DNA of 64,000 nucleotides from Adenanthera pavonina (lineage: Eukaryota; Streptophyta; Magnoliopsida; Fabales; Fabaceae). The notes under the pieces are model-generated. The model worked only from the letters and a program-made list of their open reading frames with translations, was not told where the DNA came from and did no database searches. Both the position numbers and the translations under genes were made by a program. The DNA is taken from contig JAIVEN010000004.1 of assembly GCA_026686845.1 (NCBI GenBank), positions 20,368,827 to 20,432,826 of the forward strand. The letters run 5' to 3'. Shown piece after piece: positions 25,101 to 36,438 of this stretch. The number at the start of each line of letters is the position of its first letter. The stretch's first letter is position 1.

Positions 25101-26339
25101 TTTTACCTTGCTTCCAGTATTAAGCCAGTGAAGCTTGTAAGGATGTGGATGGTCGTGTGTTGGTAGCTTCAATTTCTGCACCATGGAGTCAGACACTATA
25201 TTTTCACAGCTCCCACTATCAATGATGACATTACAAACTTTGCCCTAGGCAGTGCAACGGGTGTGAAAAATGTTGCATCATAGCCAAGATTCTTCCTTAA
25301 CTACAGCTGCACGTAGACTTCATTTAATAACCAAAGCCTCTCCCTGATCTACAGGCATAATCTCCTCATCATATACCGGTTCAGTTTCATAAAATATAGT
25401 CTCCTCTTCATCTTCCTCAGGTGCTTCATAAACTTGCCCTTCCCTAATGGTGACAATCCTCTGAGTAGGACAGTCTGAGGCGATGTGGCTGAATCCTTAG
25501 CATTTAAAGCATCTGGGTGCTTCAGAGCCAGGCTCCTTAGCAGTATTCGGTGGAGGCTTGTGTGTAGTGCTAGGCTGCGGCTTGCCTGAGAAATTAGACT
25601 GCTGAAATTCTACCTTACGACCATCAAAATAACCCCTAGAGGAAGAAGATTGAAAAGAAGACCCCTTGGGCATTTGCTTATCCACATGGATGGTTAGGCG
25701 AATCACATCATCCAAAGTCCAATACTGCTGAAGCTGGACTAGACAACTGATATCAGTGTTTAATCCTGCAAGATAACGAGCTATCGTTTGCTCCTCCTTC
25801 TCTTGTATGTCACACTTCATCATAAGTTTTTCAAACTCTCTGGTGTATTCTTCTACAAAGAAGGACCTCTATCAAAGATTCTGCAATTGGATAAAATTAT
25901 CCTGGTGATAATGTTCTGGTAGGAACTTCCTGGTGAGTTGTCATCTCATATTCTCCCAGGTCTCAATCTTGTGCTTTTCCTCGTGTACTCGCTTCCTTTT
26001 GAGGTTTTCCCACCATATAGAAGCATGCTTTTTGAGTTTAAGGGTGATAATCTTGACTTTCTGCCCTTCTGGAATCTCCTTGTATTCAAATACTCACTCC
26101 ATAGTTTGAAGCCAATCTACAAACTCGTCTGACTGGAGTCTTCCCTTAAATTCAGGAATGTCTACTTTGATATCACTAGGGTGAAATGGTTGTTGTTGAG
26201 GACGGCGGTAGTTGTTAGTAGATGACGAACTGCTGCTACCCGCATCACCTTCTGGGTTTTCTCTATGAGTTTCTAGCAAAACTCACTGCATTTCTACGGT
26301 AGCCTCTAACCCTCGTATTCGTTGTCTCATCTCGTCCAT
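22095..26339 (-). pseudogene. gag-pol: gag-pol of element 5 (single frame, stops only)
   Basis: From the ATG at 26339 (MDEMRQRIRGL) to the TGA at 22095 every recognised domain is in one frame, about 1415 codons, with many in-frame stops and no frameshift found. In order: Gag core (FKGRLQSDEFVDWLQTME, about 26150); zinc knuckle CX2CX4HX4C (about 25500) with a stop between the second Cys and the His; protease VIIDSGSCENIVSD (about 25220); reverse transcriptase with YFDDILIYS (about 24170); RNase H (FSDHEALKYL, about 23540); integrase with an H-H-C-C zinc finger (about 23200-23060) and DDE residues in MDFVLGLP, TSDHDVKF and QTEAINRVLGN; and a C-terminal DLVWIHLRKERFP region. Several stops are simple C-to-T changes, e.g. 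CGA to TGA in the reverse transcriptase CIDC-AVNK motif. Confidence 0.94.
22117..22127 (-). other. Polypurine tract of element 5
   Basis: The minus strand reads GTGAGGAGGA directly before the 3' LTR. It overlaps the last codons of pol, which continue into the LTR. Confidence 0.65.
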
Positions 26340-26424
26340 TGCAACGTCTTGTACATTCCTGCGTCTTGGAGGTTTTTTTTTTTCAAGCCTTTTCTGCAAG
26401 GTTAGGACTTAGGCAAAAACAATT

Positions 26425-26695
26425 AAAAAGTATAGGGGTGAAAAGGTAACTTTGTGGGGTATAGTGGTGAATAGGAATTTTAAGAAAGTGTGAGGCAGAA
26501 CTATAATTTTGGAAAAATATGGGGTGAAATTGCAATTTTGAAAAGTTTAGGGGGAAAATTGAAATTCCAAGAAGTTACGAGGTGAAAATGTAATTTATGA
26601 TAGTTTAAGGGGCTAAAATGTAAATATGGAAAGTATAGGGTCAAATATATAAATAGGGAAGAGTTTAGGGGTTAAACTATAAATATTAGAAGTTT
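26425..26695 (-). repeat. Degenerate 29-30 bp tandem repeats in the gypsy leader
   Basis: About nine or ten imperfect units, each beginning GTTTAGGGG (or a variant such as GTATAGGG) followed by a TGAAAxTGTAATTTTGGAA-like half, run head to tail. They sit in the untranslated leader between the primer binding site and gag. The remaining leader to 27020 is GC-richer and shows no gene. Confidence 0.75.
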
Positions 26696-27020
26696 GGCTG
26701 ACTAGGCAGGGTGACGTGGCAGAATCGACACATGGCAGATGACGTCATCGTCTTCAACCTCCAAAGCACGTGGTCAGCGAGTGGGGCGTGTAGTCGGGGC
26801 GTGGACTTCCAGTGACGGCTCGTAAGGGCGTGTGGAGTGTCAGACGGAGGTGAAACTCTCCAGTCCAAGGTTTTTCGGCTTTTCAAGCTCGATGGTGATG
26901 TCTGTTTCCCTGAACAGTAACCAGAAATAGATTCTGACTGTAGCGGCGATGGCGGCTACTCACTTTCAGGTGACTCTCTGACGGCTCTCTCACGCTACTC
27001 GGCTTCTAGATACTCTAACC

Positions 27021-27034
27021 TCACTCTGATACCA
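27021..27034 (-). other. Primer binding site of element 5
   Basis: The minus strand reads TGGTATCAGAGTGA, three bases from the LTR. The first 11 bases complement initiator-Met tRNA. Confidence 0.88.
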
Positions 27035-27037
27035 AAA

Positions 27038-27297
27038 TGGCACAGAAGCTAAAGGAATACTCAAATTGATAAACTGATTCTATTTTTTTTTTGGTTCATT
27101 CTAAACAGAAGGAGAAAGCCTCCTTTTATACTAATTCCTAGAGACATTAAACGGACAGAAATTCAATGGAGTTTATGAAGGGAATTATGGAGGGGTAGGG
27201 GTTACATAGAATTGAAGAGGGAGTTACATGGAGTGTAAAGGAGTTATGGGAGTTACATGGTGGGTCATTCATGGGTCATTCATTCTTGTCCGTTTCA
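27038..27297 (-). repeat. 5' LTR of element 5
   Basis: TGGCACAGAAGC...CGTTTCA on the plus strand, 260 bp. It contains a tandem GGGTCATTCAT duplication (about 27262-27282) that explains the 10 bp difference from the other LTR. Confidence 0.94.
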
Positions 27298-27344
27298 CAT
27301 ATCCCATTACATCTTATAGTATCTAGAAATTTCAGGATATTACA
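27298..27344 (-). repeat. LTR-A, segment 3 (its U3 start)
   Basis: After the CATAT duplication the sequence ends GGATATTACA, so the LTR starts TGTAATATCC on the minus strand. Immediately outside is CTCTCTCTT (minus-strand AAGAGAGAG), a plausible polypurine tract. This makes LTR-A look like a 3' LTR of a minus-strand element. The three segments total about 3.6 kb. Confidence 0.5.
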
Positions 27345-27736
27345 CTCTCTCTTGATTTCATGAAAACATAGCCTTCACATGACTTCCCTTACTTGGCCTA
27401 AACTTAAACCCGAGGGAAGGAGGAGAAGAACTCAACTAATCCTAATCCAAATCCATGAAACACTAGCATGGATTGAAGGAGGAAACATATCTTAACTTGC
27501 TTTCTTGGATTCTTGCTATGCTTCCTCATCTTCCTTCTTCTTCTTCTTCTTTCTCTCACTAGGTTCTGGAGCTTCTCTCTCCTTATTATGCTTGGACAAA
27601 ATATTAAGGGAATGGTAGGGAATATAAAGACTTAAAAAATTTTACTAAGTTTGATTATTTACATAGTTATTCAATTAAAATTGAATTGAATTCATATGTT
27701 TTCTCACTAGAATACTTATAAACCACGTAGCAAAAT
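27345..27736. other. Spacer between LTR-A and LTR-B
   Basis: Non-coding. It includes a CT-rich run (about 27525-27600). The stretch 27650-27736 (TTGATTATTTACA...TTCAATTAAAATTGAATTG) is repeated with changes at about 33845-33935. It is possibly leftover internal DNA of the LTR-A element. Confidence 0.45.
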
Positions 27737-29933
27737 TGTAACACCTTGATTTTCAATGCTAAGTAAAAATGTGATTATGATGATTATAACTATGTTTAAA
27801 AGGCAATTATAGTGTGCCTAAATAATAATTATGATGTATTTAAAAAGATAAGTATAGAGTGCTCCACATGAATGTAAGAAAAGTATGGTTGGAAAAGCAC
27901 ATAGGCAATTATAATACCACAAGGGTGCAAAAAGGTCATTTTACACATTAGGCCTCAACTGTAATAATAACAAAATGTTGGGTCCTTAAGTTTAATTATC
28001 TAAGATTTAAGGTACCTTTCTGCTAATTGTTAGAAATTTCAAAAAATACAATATTGGTGTCAAAATGGACCTTATAACATGCTGGATCCAATGTAATAAT
28101 GTGTAGAGCTCAAAGGAATCGGCTTGAAAAGAAATAGACAGCAGAATGCAGTAGAAATTATGCAATAAAAGAAAAAGTATTGTGGACCCCACAATATTGA
28201 TAAAGCAAAAAGGAAAAGCATGTAGGCCCCACATAAGGTACAATTTGGGATAGTTAAAGAAATAAATATTGATCCCAATCTACTTCATTTCTTGTATAGA
28301 ATAAAATATAAACAGTATTAGAAAAAGTATTGTAAAGTACCTTTAGTTGTCTACACGAAAAGTGACTAGTACATGATAATATATCTAGACCAAGAAAAAT
28401 ATACAGTATGAGAGACACTTTCTCCTCTATAGTTGGACTAAATTTTTGCAAGATAAAGGAATATTTTATTATTTCTCATGAATTATGTCAAAGATTCTTG
28501 AAGAACACCGGGAAGAAAAAGGTACAGGATATAAAGTAAATGATACATGATTAATCTGGATAAAGGAAAATATCCTGTATAGGACAACACATGCTCCCCT
28601 TTTATTGGCCCATTTTTATGCATGTGTTAGAAAGCATTATTTTATTATCTTTGGAAGCCTTTCTTAAGAAGGCATTACTCTTAGCCACAAGAAATAAAGA
28701 CGCTTGGATGATTTTTGTGGAAGTATATGCATGAAACTATCCAATCTAAATATCAGTTAGTAAATCAAATATTGTTTAGATGAAACAAAGTAGAATGACT
28801 AAATGTTATATATTTTTAGAAACTAGACAAAGAGAGTTTTCCAAAGAGCTAAAGATCACTTAATTTGGATGAATGCGCCCGAAGTTATAAAATTTTGAAA
28901 ATTGGTTAGAAAACCTGAAAAAATGGTTTTAACCAAATGAAAAGTGAAAATTGGATGAAATTACTATATGAATTGGCTCCATAAAGTTCAAGTTCCATAT
29001 TTTTCCCATGTAATGAATGTTTTTAACTATTTTTAGAGACTTGAATCACATTATATGATTTTTCTTGGAAATAGTTATGATTTTTCAAAGTTTAGCCTTA
29101 AAAACTTGATGACCAAATGAATAGTATTTTTGAAATTTGAATTTTTTTCCATTTTGGTCTTTTAATGATTCAAGCTTCTAAAATAGTTTATTTAGGCATT
29201 ATAAATGCTATTATACATGGAAAATAATTTATAAACATAAAGTATGATAGAGAATATGTAAATGATGAAAGAAACTAGGTTTGCATGAGTTTTAAGGAAG
29301 GAATCATGAAATTTTTTCTCTTGCTCCTTGAAGAGGGAGTTTCAGCCAAGGCCAAATGATGGTCTTAGGTTTGGAATTTCATGGTTTCAAGTTTAAACCA
29401 AAGATGAAATATGAATATTTGAGCTATATGATTCAGCCCATGGGGAAGGAGACCTTAGGATTGAAATTTGATGATTGTAATGATTCCAATGAGTTACTAG
29501 GGTCCAAATTAGTCAAGAAAGGTCAAGGGTTTAAGCCAAAAAGCTAGTATGCAAAATTAGAAAAAGTTAGGGTTCAAGTGAACCTTAAAAGAGTTCATTA
29601 AAATAGTTAACTTAGCATGGTTATAATTTTGTTTCTAGGCTTGGGATGATGCAAAAAAGTGATTGGGAAAGGCTTCAGGCAAGAGAAAGTCAAGTTTAAA
29701 AGGGGAAAGAATAAAGCTCCTAAGGTAGTATTACTTGCTATACTTTTATGTTATTGCACAATTATATTTTATGTATGTTTTATAATATGATAATATTGTC
29801 ATGTTGTTGCATTGCATGTTTTCATGACTGGCTAGCTATTTATGTAATAAGAGCTTAGCCTAGGATGTCCTATTTCTAAGCCATTTTGCTGCCACAATTT
29901 TATTAGCTAACATGGTATTTTATATGCTTTATG
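27737..29933 (+). repeat. LTR-B, segment 1
   Basis: Starts TGTAACACCTTG. Its body matches LTR-A in inverse orientation and the solo LTR at 42551: 'TGATTTTTC...AGTTATGATTTTTCAAAGTTTAGCC' near 29055-29095 matches about 44763-44800 in that LTR, and 29280-29345 (AAGGAAGGAATCATGAAA) matches the complement of about 11490-11530. No credible gene. The segment is interrupted by the solo LTR at 29934. Confidence 0.55.
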
Positions 29934-31410
29934 GTATTAGGAATTTCGGTACACACATAGTGGATAACAACACCGAATTCCTTCCATAGATCTGTCAATG
30001 TTACTTAAATCAAGATGTAGAGGATAATTTTACCTTTAATGCTTGGCTTTTCAAGTTTTTCTTTTACTATTAGACCTTGAGAACCGAGGCTTCTGATCAG
30101 CTCCCTGTACCGATATTCACACGAACAGTGAATCTAACTCGAACGGTGTGCTAGCACCACTATTCGCAAACATGCGTATGCTTGAGGTCTATATGCATTT
30201 GTACACTTTCTCTTTCTAAGTGTGCAGCCGCTCTCTCTCTCTCTAGGGTGGAAGGAGACTCTTTTAATACTGTATTAGATAACCCTAGTCTCTATTATTA
30301 TATAGATAGTGTTTAGTATTTGATTAATTTAAATAAGTTATTTAAATTAAATCAAATCTTAATTAAATAGATTAGTTTAAATTTAAATCTATTATATAGA
30401 ATTAAATTTAAAACCAATTTATTTAAATTAATTAAATGATATATATATTTCAAAATATATATTTAATATATCAAATATATATATATTTCGAATATATATA
30501 TCAAACATATTTATTTATAAAATTCTTCCAACCTAAATTGAACGTTAAATTCATTGAATCTAGACATATTTTAGATTCAATGAATCTGGACATTCTAGTT
30601 CGAGTTAGTCCATTCTTGTATGTGATCCTGTAAGCCTATATGATATTGGCAGTGGGCTAATGACACTATTATACCCATAAGTCACAAGTGGCCTCTAACA
30701 AGCCATTGTGACTACCAAAATCATATGAGATCATTGATCCAACGCAACCTAACATACAAACATATCACATTCCTTTTGTCTCACAATATCTAGATCAAGT
30801 ATGAGGCATGGATACGTCATCCTCATTTTACTCAATCATTACTTTCTTAGTCTCCGAGCAGACTAACAAAACAAATGAAAACAATTCTATTCGAGCATGG
30901 CCATGCATTTCTCAGTTTTACTCATTGAGGGACCTAGATATATCTCTCAATTAATCATAGTCTTTATGATCACCCAATTAAAGGTGACTTTTGACTATGC
31001 CAAGGCATAGTATTTCTCATGTAGGAAGCTATAGTGATCTCAAGTCAGAGGGCTCAATGACATGTTATATTTATTAGATATACTTATGATCTGATCCATG
31101 CAGTTATCTCATGACGGGTCAATCCAACACTTGTTCCCTAATAAATGCTTATCATTTTGATTTGTATCTTCATACATGATTAATACATAATCATCAATAA
31201 AAAATCATACTAGCCTTAGTTTATCATTGTTTCCACAAAGATGATTGACTAGGGATGTTTAGAATAAAATGATTTATCCAAGGATATTACTGTAAAGAAA
31301 AAAACATGTAAGCAATATAATAATGTAATAAAAGAAAAACTCCTCTTTTTTTCATAATGAAGTACAATGTCTATTATATAATGATTGCTTTAGAGCACAA
31401 TCTCCAACAA
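29934..31410 (-). repeat. Angela-type solo LTR
   Basis: In reverse orientation it matches the LTRs of element 4 from start (TGTTGGAGATTGTGC at 31409) to end (GTGTGTACCGAAATTCCTAATA near 29935). Landmarks include ACCGATATTCACACGAACAGTG (30108-30130), the TA-rich tract (30430-30520) and the GGATTGACCCGTCATGAGATAACTG equivalent (31095-31120). No internal region or second LTR is nearby. TTATG occurs at 29929-29933 and 31411-31415 and is a likely target duplication. LTR-LTR recombination would leave this structure. Confidence 0.85.
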
Positions 31411-32700
31411 TTATGCAATGTTTTTAAATTTTTTTATGTGATGTAATGATGTAATTGCATGCAAGTATATTACTGAGATTGCCCTCGAAAATTACTAACC
31501 ATTCTAGGTATGAGCAATGTGAAGGAATGAAGGCTCAAGGAAAAGAAAAGATAAGGGGGCAAGTTAATGTTCATGATTGGCTATGATGTCTAGAACATGA
31601 AAACATGTTATGTAAATGATGATATGGTATATGAATGAGTGGTTATATATAATTAATGTAATGTCATGTTGCATCATGTATGGGAATATGCATTCAATGA
31701 AGTTGAATAATGTTAAAGTATATTTGATTCCCATAATGATAAGTAATGATATGTTAATGTTCAAGAATTGTTTAGCATGACATAATGAAGAGAATGAGCC
31801 AAAATATGATTCCTATAGATTGAGGACATGTTAAGTTATATACCAAAATAAATTTTATGCGATTTGGCCAAATATAGAATATGTTATAGTATAAGGAATA
31901 TAAAGACTCAAGGAGAAATAGTTTACCGAAATTGTATTTTGCTGGAATAACTGTCTAATCTTGAACAATGTATAAAATCATGTAGTTCTCCAAAAATTAA
32001 GTTCTTTGCATGTATGAAATGAACTATGTCTCAAGATCAATATGCCATTAGTTTGAATGCATTTGGAGCTATATAAATGAAGTTACGCATATTTTCCCAA
32101 AATTGTTCCAGTAAAGAATTATTCTGACCTTTGATGGTTTATGACGATGCTTTGTTTTGTATGAGAAAAATAAATGTGCAACATAAATATGTTAGAAAGT
32201 AGTCATGTAAAGTTTTCAAATGATATAAAGAATGCATGAAACAGCTTTGTGTATGATGAGATATGAATTTTCAAATTTATGTGTGAGAATCTGGACAAAA
32301 ACTAGAACTAGAAAATGAATAGTAATATTGGACGAATTAACTAGACTAAATGAAATGTCCAAACTCTAGTTTCATATTTTTTTCCATGAAATCCAAGATG
32401 TGCTCAATTTTTTTTGGCTTAAACTATAATGAAAATATTTTTGGGCATTTAGTTATGAATTTTCAAAATTTTTTGCTCAATTGTAAAAATAATGCATAGA
32501 AAACAATTTTTATAATTTTGTGATTTCCATTGGTTCAAGCTCTCACAATTATTCTGACCTTCAATGACTTATGAAGATGCTCTATTCTGTATGAACAAAA
32601 TAAATATGTTAGAAAGTAGTCATGTAAAGCTTTCATATGATATAAAGAATGCATGAAACAACACTGTATATGATAAGATATGTTGTAAAGTGTCATTTGT
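31411..32700 (+). repeat. LTR-B, segment 2
   Basis: Continues LTR-B after the solo LTR. 'TATATTACTGAGATTGCC' at 31468 matches the ACTGAGATTCTTTAAATCTC block of LTR-A (complement of about 10990-11015) and the solo LTR at about 44340. Bases 32060-32120 match the complement of about 10330-10370. No clear GGTGTTACA end is seen, so the 3' end appears lost. No gene. Confidence 0.5.
32119..32682 (+). repeat. Direct duplication, 430 bp apart
   Basis: Bases 32119-32265 and 32549-32682 are similar copies (ATTCTGACCTT...GATATG), with an extra 13 bases in the first. The tract between holds LTR-B end-like sequence. A local duplication in non-coding repeat DNA. Confidence 0.8.
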
Positions 32701-33565
32701 ATTATTTATGTAATACTATGTGTATCATCATTTATCTATGTTTTTTGGTGTAAAATCGATGTGTAGCCCCTCCTATACTCTCTTACGTTTCATGAAAGGC
32801 CCCTAGTGTGTCCTTGGGCCTATGGTTATGCTAGTAGTACAATGGATGATTGTTATGTCATATATGTGGTTGGTGATGTCCCAATTGTGGTTGTCATGTT
32901 GTTTTGGGTCGTAGATCTGTGGTCCCAAATCTCTTTGATGTGTTTGGTCAGGTTATGAGTTTGGTTGAGTTTATATGTCTTAGTTGTGTAAAATGGGTAT
33001 ATAACCCATCAGCTCAATTTGGGGTTCAAGAGGATCAAAACTTGGAGGAATGGTTTCTCCGGGATAAATTCTCCTTAGATGTGGTTCTTGTGTCTTGCGT
33101 GACCTGTTGGTATGGTCATTGGCTGTTAATTATCCATTGGTAGCAAGTGAAGGAGTTTGACTCTTGTTTTTTGTCAAAAGTGACCAATTTGTTTTTCGGT
33201 TGCCCAAAATTTCAATACGGACATGTTTTGAGGTATGGTTGGTGCCCATGGTTAGGGTAGGAATATAGTGACTTGTGGGTTTTGGAATTAGGTTAGTTAG
33301 AAGTCAAAGTGACAAGTTGTGCATGTTGAAAATTGGCCTGTTACATCAGCAAAGTGCTTATGCATATGCTATTATTGGTATGGCGGGACCAGAACCTTGG
33401 TTGCGGTGCCATGAGTCATTGTCCCTTTTTCATTTTTGTCCAAAAACATTTCCCACCATAGTACCACATGCCATGGCTGTGGCGTCACTCTGTCGTCTTC
33501 TTTTCTCTCCCCTATTTCTACATATGTTGGGTATGAATTAGTATTATTGAATATAGGTTGTTACA
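32701..33565 (+). repeat. LTR family G, copy G1 (3' part)
   Basis: Homologous to 40310-40800 and to the complement of 34330-34700. Shared blocks include GGGGTTCAAGxGGxTCAA, TTTTGGTCAAAAAGTGACCAA (here TTTTTTGTCAAAAGTGACCAA) and GACAAGTTGTGCATGTTGAAAATTGGCC. It ends TATAGGTTGTTACA at 33565, a CA terminus that mirrors the TGTAACAACC edge of G2. The 5' boundary is not seen. Two small ORFs here have no recognisable product. Confidence 0.6.
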
Positions 33566-34147
33566 AATATTAGTTTATAGTAATAGAATGATTAACAAGT
33601 TCACTAGAGACACCATATGGAATTTTTTATACACAAAAAACTAAAGGAATTTTAAATCCTCAATACATTAAGTATCATAGATTAAAATATTTGATCAATT
33701 GTTGATATTGGAAAGGATATGATTTCAGATTGTTTAAAAATTCAAATCAATTCCATCCATTCAAACTAACTAATTAAATCCAAACTAATCCAGTTAAAAT
33801 CAACAACTTAGTTGAATTATCAAAAATTAATTTAATTGATTTTGATTATTTACACAGTATATATTCAATTAAAATTGAATTGAATTCATTTACTATCTTA
33901 TTGGGATACTTACAAACACAATAGCTATAAAAAAGTTGACATTGATCTATTATCAAGCCTTAGGAAAATTAAAGTTAGATGTGTTTCTCCTAGATTTAGG
34001 GATAAATATTAAATTTGAATTTAAGATAATTGCAGTTAGTTACTTTGGGGATTTTAACGTTGAAAAAGTAATAAAATCTTATCTCAATATCAAATTAGTT
34101 TAGTTATTCATTTGATTTCATTAGAGAGGTTTATAAATAAGAAGGTA
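33566..34147. other. AT-rich gap between G1 and G2
   Basis: No gene. It contains the second copy of the 27650-27736 fragment (about 33845-33935). G1 and G2 face tail to tail across it. Confidence 0.45.
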
Positions 34148-36433
34148 TGTAACAACCTACTCCAATAAGCCCAAAACTCGACTCCCAAAAACATCAAAAT
34201 CATTGAAAACTTTGAGTAAGACCTGGACCATACGGAGCCGCGGCAAGCTATAGTATCTCCTCGGCCTCAGTTAGGTAGTAGTACTTGGCACCGTGGATTG
34301 GCTTCTGGCACCACAACGCCTCTTACTGATACCATATCAGCAAATTACAACTTTCTGGGATGAACTTTTGACGTGCATAACTTTATGCTCCAACCTCTAA
34401 TTGACCTAATCCCAAATCTTACAAGTCACTCCCATCTCAATCTAACCATAGACACCAATTTTACTTAAATCCATCTCCGTATGGATATTCTAGATAACTG
34501 TTGCTATTTTGGTCACTTTTTGACCAAAACTCAAAACCTAAGTGCGCTAATTGCTACCAAAGGCAAGTTGGCACTTAAGGATCATTCACATAGGTCCTAT
34601 TTGGTTCAATCAACTTGTCTAATGAGGTTTTACTCTAAGAAAATCACTCCTCCGAGTTTTGACCCCCTTGAACCCAATTCCAAACAATGGGCTACATGCC
34701 CAAAAACACACCATCTAGACCCAAAACCCCTTTGGGCTCACCCATACAACCATTCTAGCTCACCAACACACACTCCAACTATACTAACCCACATTGAGGT
34801 CTAAGTCATCATCACATGTATATAGCCATTCATCATCATTACAAACATCCCTAAAATCACACAACATTCATAATCATCAACATCATACAACCATCATCAT
34901 CTCCATGTCATTATTCTCATATAAATTACAAAACATACTTTTCTACTTGGCACAATACATAACATAGATAGTACACACATACTACCATGGTTTGAATATT
35001 CCCAATGTCAGAGAGACTATGACTCCTTTGTCTTCTCTGAACTAATGCCAAAGTTTTCACTTAAAATGTTAGTCATGAAAGGGAGTGTGAGACAAAGTCT
35101 CAGTAACTAAGACAACCACAAGCAACTTATATCATCTATCCACACGAAGGTGCATATGATGTATGTAGTGCAAAGTGTAATGAAATGCATGTTTCCCTCG
35201 TACACGGCTAGAACCCTGAGCTGGCATCATAACAAAACATTTCCAATAGGTGATTCCCTTTTAATAGTCGATGAAGACTAATTTCAGGACATCACCAAGC
35301 TCACCTCAAACTAATGCACTTGGCCAAAGGTAACTCTAATGCTTGGATCGTGGCTCTCCTTCCCTTAGACCACCATGAATTGGTGATAAATTAGGGAAGT
35401 TACAGCCCACTGCCGCCTAGCTCTCTGGGCCATAGAAGAACCCTTTATTTTACCATATCACATATATCATCATATCATATCATATCTCACCATCACCACC
35501 CAATCCACCTTTTCTCACAATGCTATTGTGATAATGATGCTTATGCCATATCACAATGCAATCATCATCATTATCATATCCATCAATGTCATACTAGCAT
35601 GCTATGAAATCACATAATGCCACCTCAACTTATGTATATCAATATGTAATCATCATCATGTTTATCATGATCATATACTATCTCTTCTAGTCATGTGCAT
35701 ACCACAATATGTAGAAAAACCATACATACATACATAACAATATCGTGGTGTGAATGGAAACATGCATATAAATATATAGATACAATAAAAAAAACATACA
35801 AAACAAATACCTAGTAACCTTAGGTTGTCAATACCACACACACACAGATCCTACAAGCTTCTCGGATTGCCAACCATGACTTGCACCCCTCCGATTAACC
35901 AAAAAACTACTACAATACCATAATATCTTCAATTAGCATATAGTATAATTATCCAAAATCCATAATTCAACCAACTATGCTTAACCCAACATTCCAATAA
36001 CATAACTACACTCTAATGAGCTCTAATTAATCATCCACATCATAATTTTCCAAATGCAATTCAAATTCCATACCCCCTTAACCAAAATTAACCTAGGGTT
36101 CCACTCAAACTCATCACAATCCAACCAAAACTCATACCCAAAGCCTTCTAATACTAAATAACATCTCATTAATCCCATTACATCCATTTCAATTGGTAGA
36201 TTTCTGTCAAAATGGGAAACCTAAACATATACCCAAAAAATCACCTTAGAAACCGAATAGAAAATAGAGGAGGGGAATCAAGAATCACCTACCAACTAAG
36301 AGCAAAGCCTCTAAAGTCCAAAAATCACTCCCAAATGTCAAATTTTCAAAGTCTTCATGGAGCTCTTCTTCTTTCCCTTTGATTCTTTCTCGCTTGACCA
36401 ACTAAAATGCTTCTGGCTTATAAAAATACAGAG
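34148..36433 (-). repeat. LTR family G, copy G2
   Basis: The minus-strand end is GGAGTAGGTTGTTACA at 34148. Minus-strand sequence matches G3 across two separate parts: 35700-35880 with 37180-37400 (CTAATCGGAGG, TTGACAACCTAAGGT, ATATGCATGTTTC) and 34330-34700 with 40310-40640. A TATA-like TTTTTATAAGCC (complement of about 36415-36427) sits near its upstream edge. The stretch 35460-35700 is rich in ATC/ATG runs. No gene. An LTR-like nature is inferred from the termini and multiple copies; no polyprotein is linked to it. Confidence 0.6.
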
Positions 36434-36438
36434 TCTAG

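Larger units (their letters stand above)
21867..27297 (-). mobile_element. Ty3/gypsy retrotransposon with short LTRs, element 5
   Basis: Complete-length 5431-bp minus-strand element. LTRs of 250 and 260 bp are flanked by the perfect target duplication CATAT (21862-21866 and 27298-27302). Protease, reverse transcriptase, RNase H, then integrase is the gypsy order. Gag-pol is one continuous frame broken only by stops. It interrupts LTR-A. The lineage within gypsy is not assigned. Confidence 0.95.

Noticed and set aside
33275..33541. 88-codon ORF, and another at 32904-33143, in a GC-richer stretch that could suggest a host exon
   Set aside because: Both lie in G-family repeat DNA with homologous copies at 34148-36433 and 40140-40891. 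The frame is not conserved between copies and no domain is recognisable.
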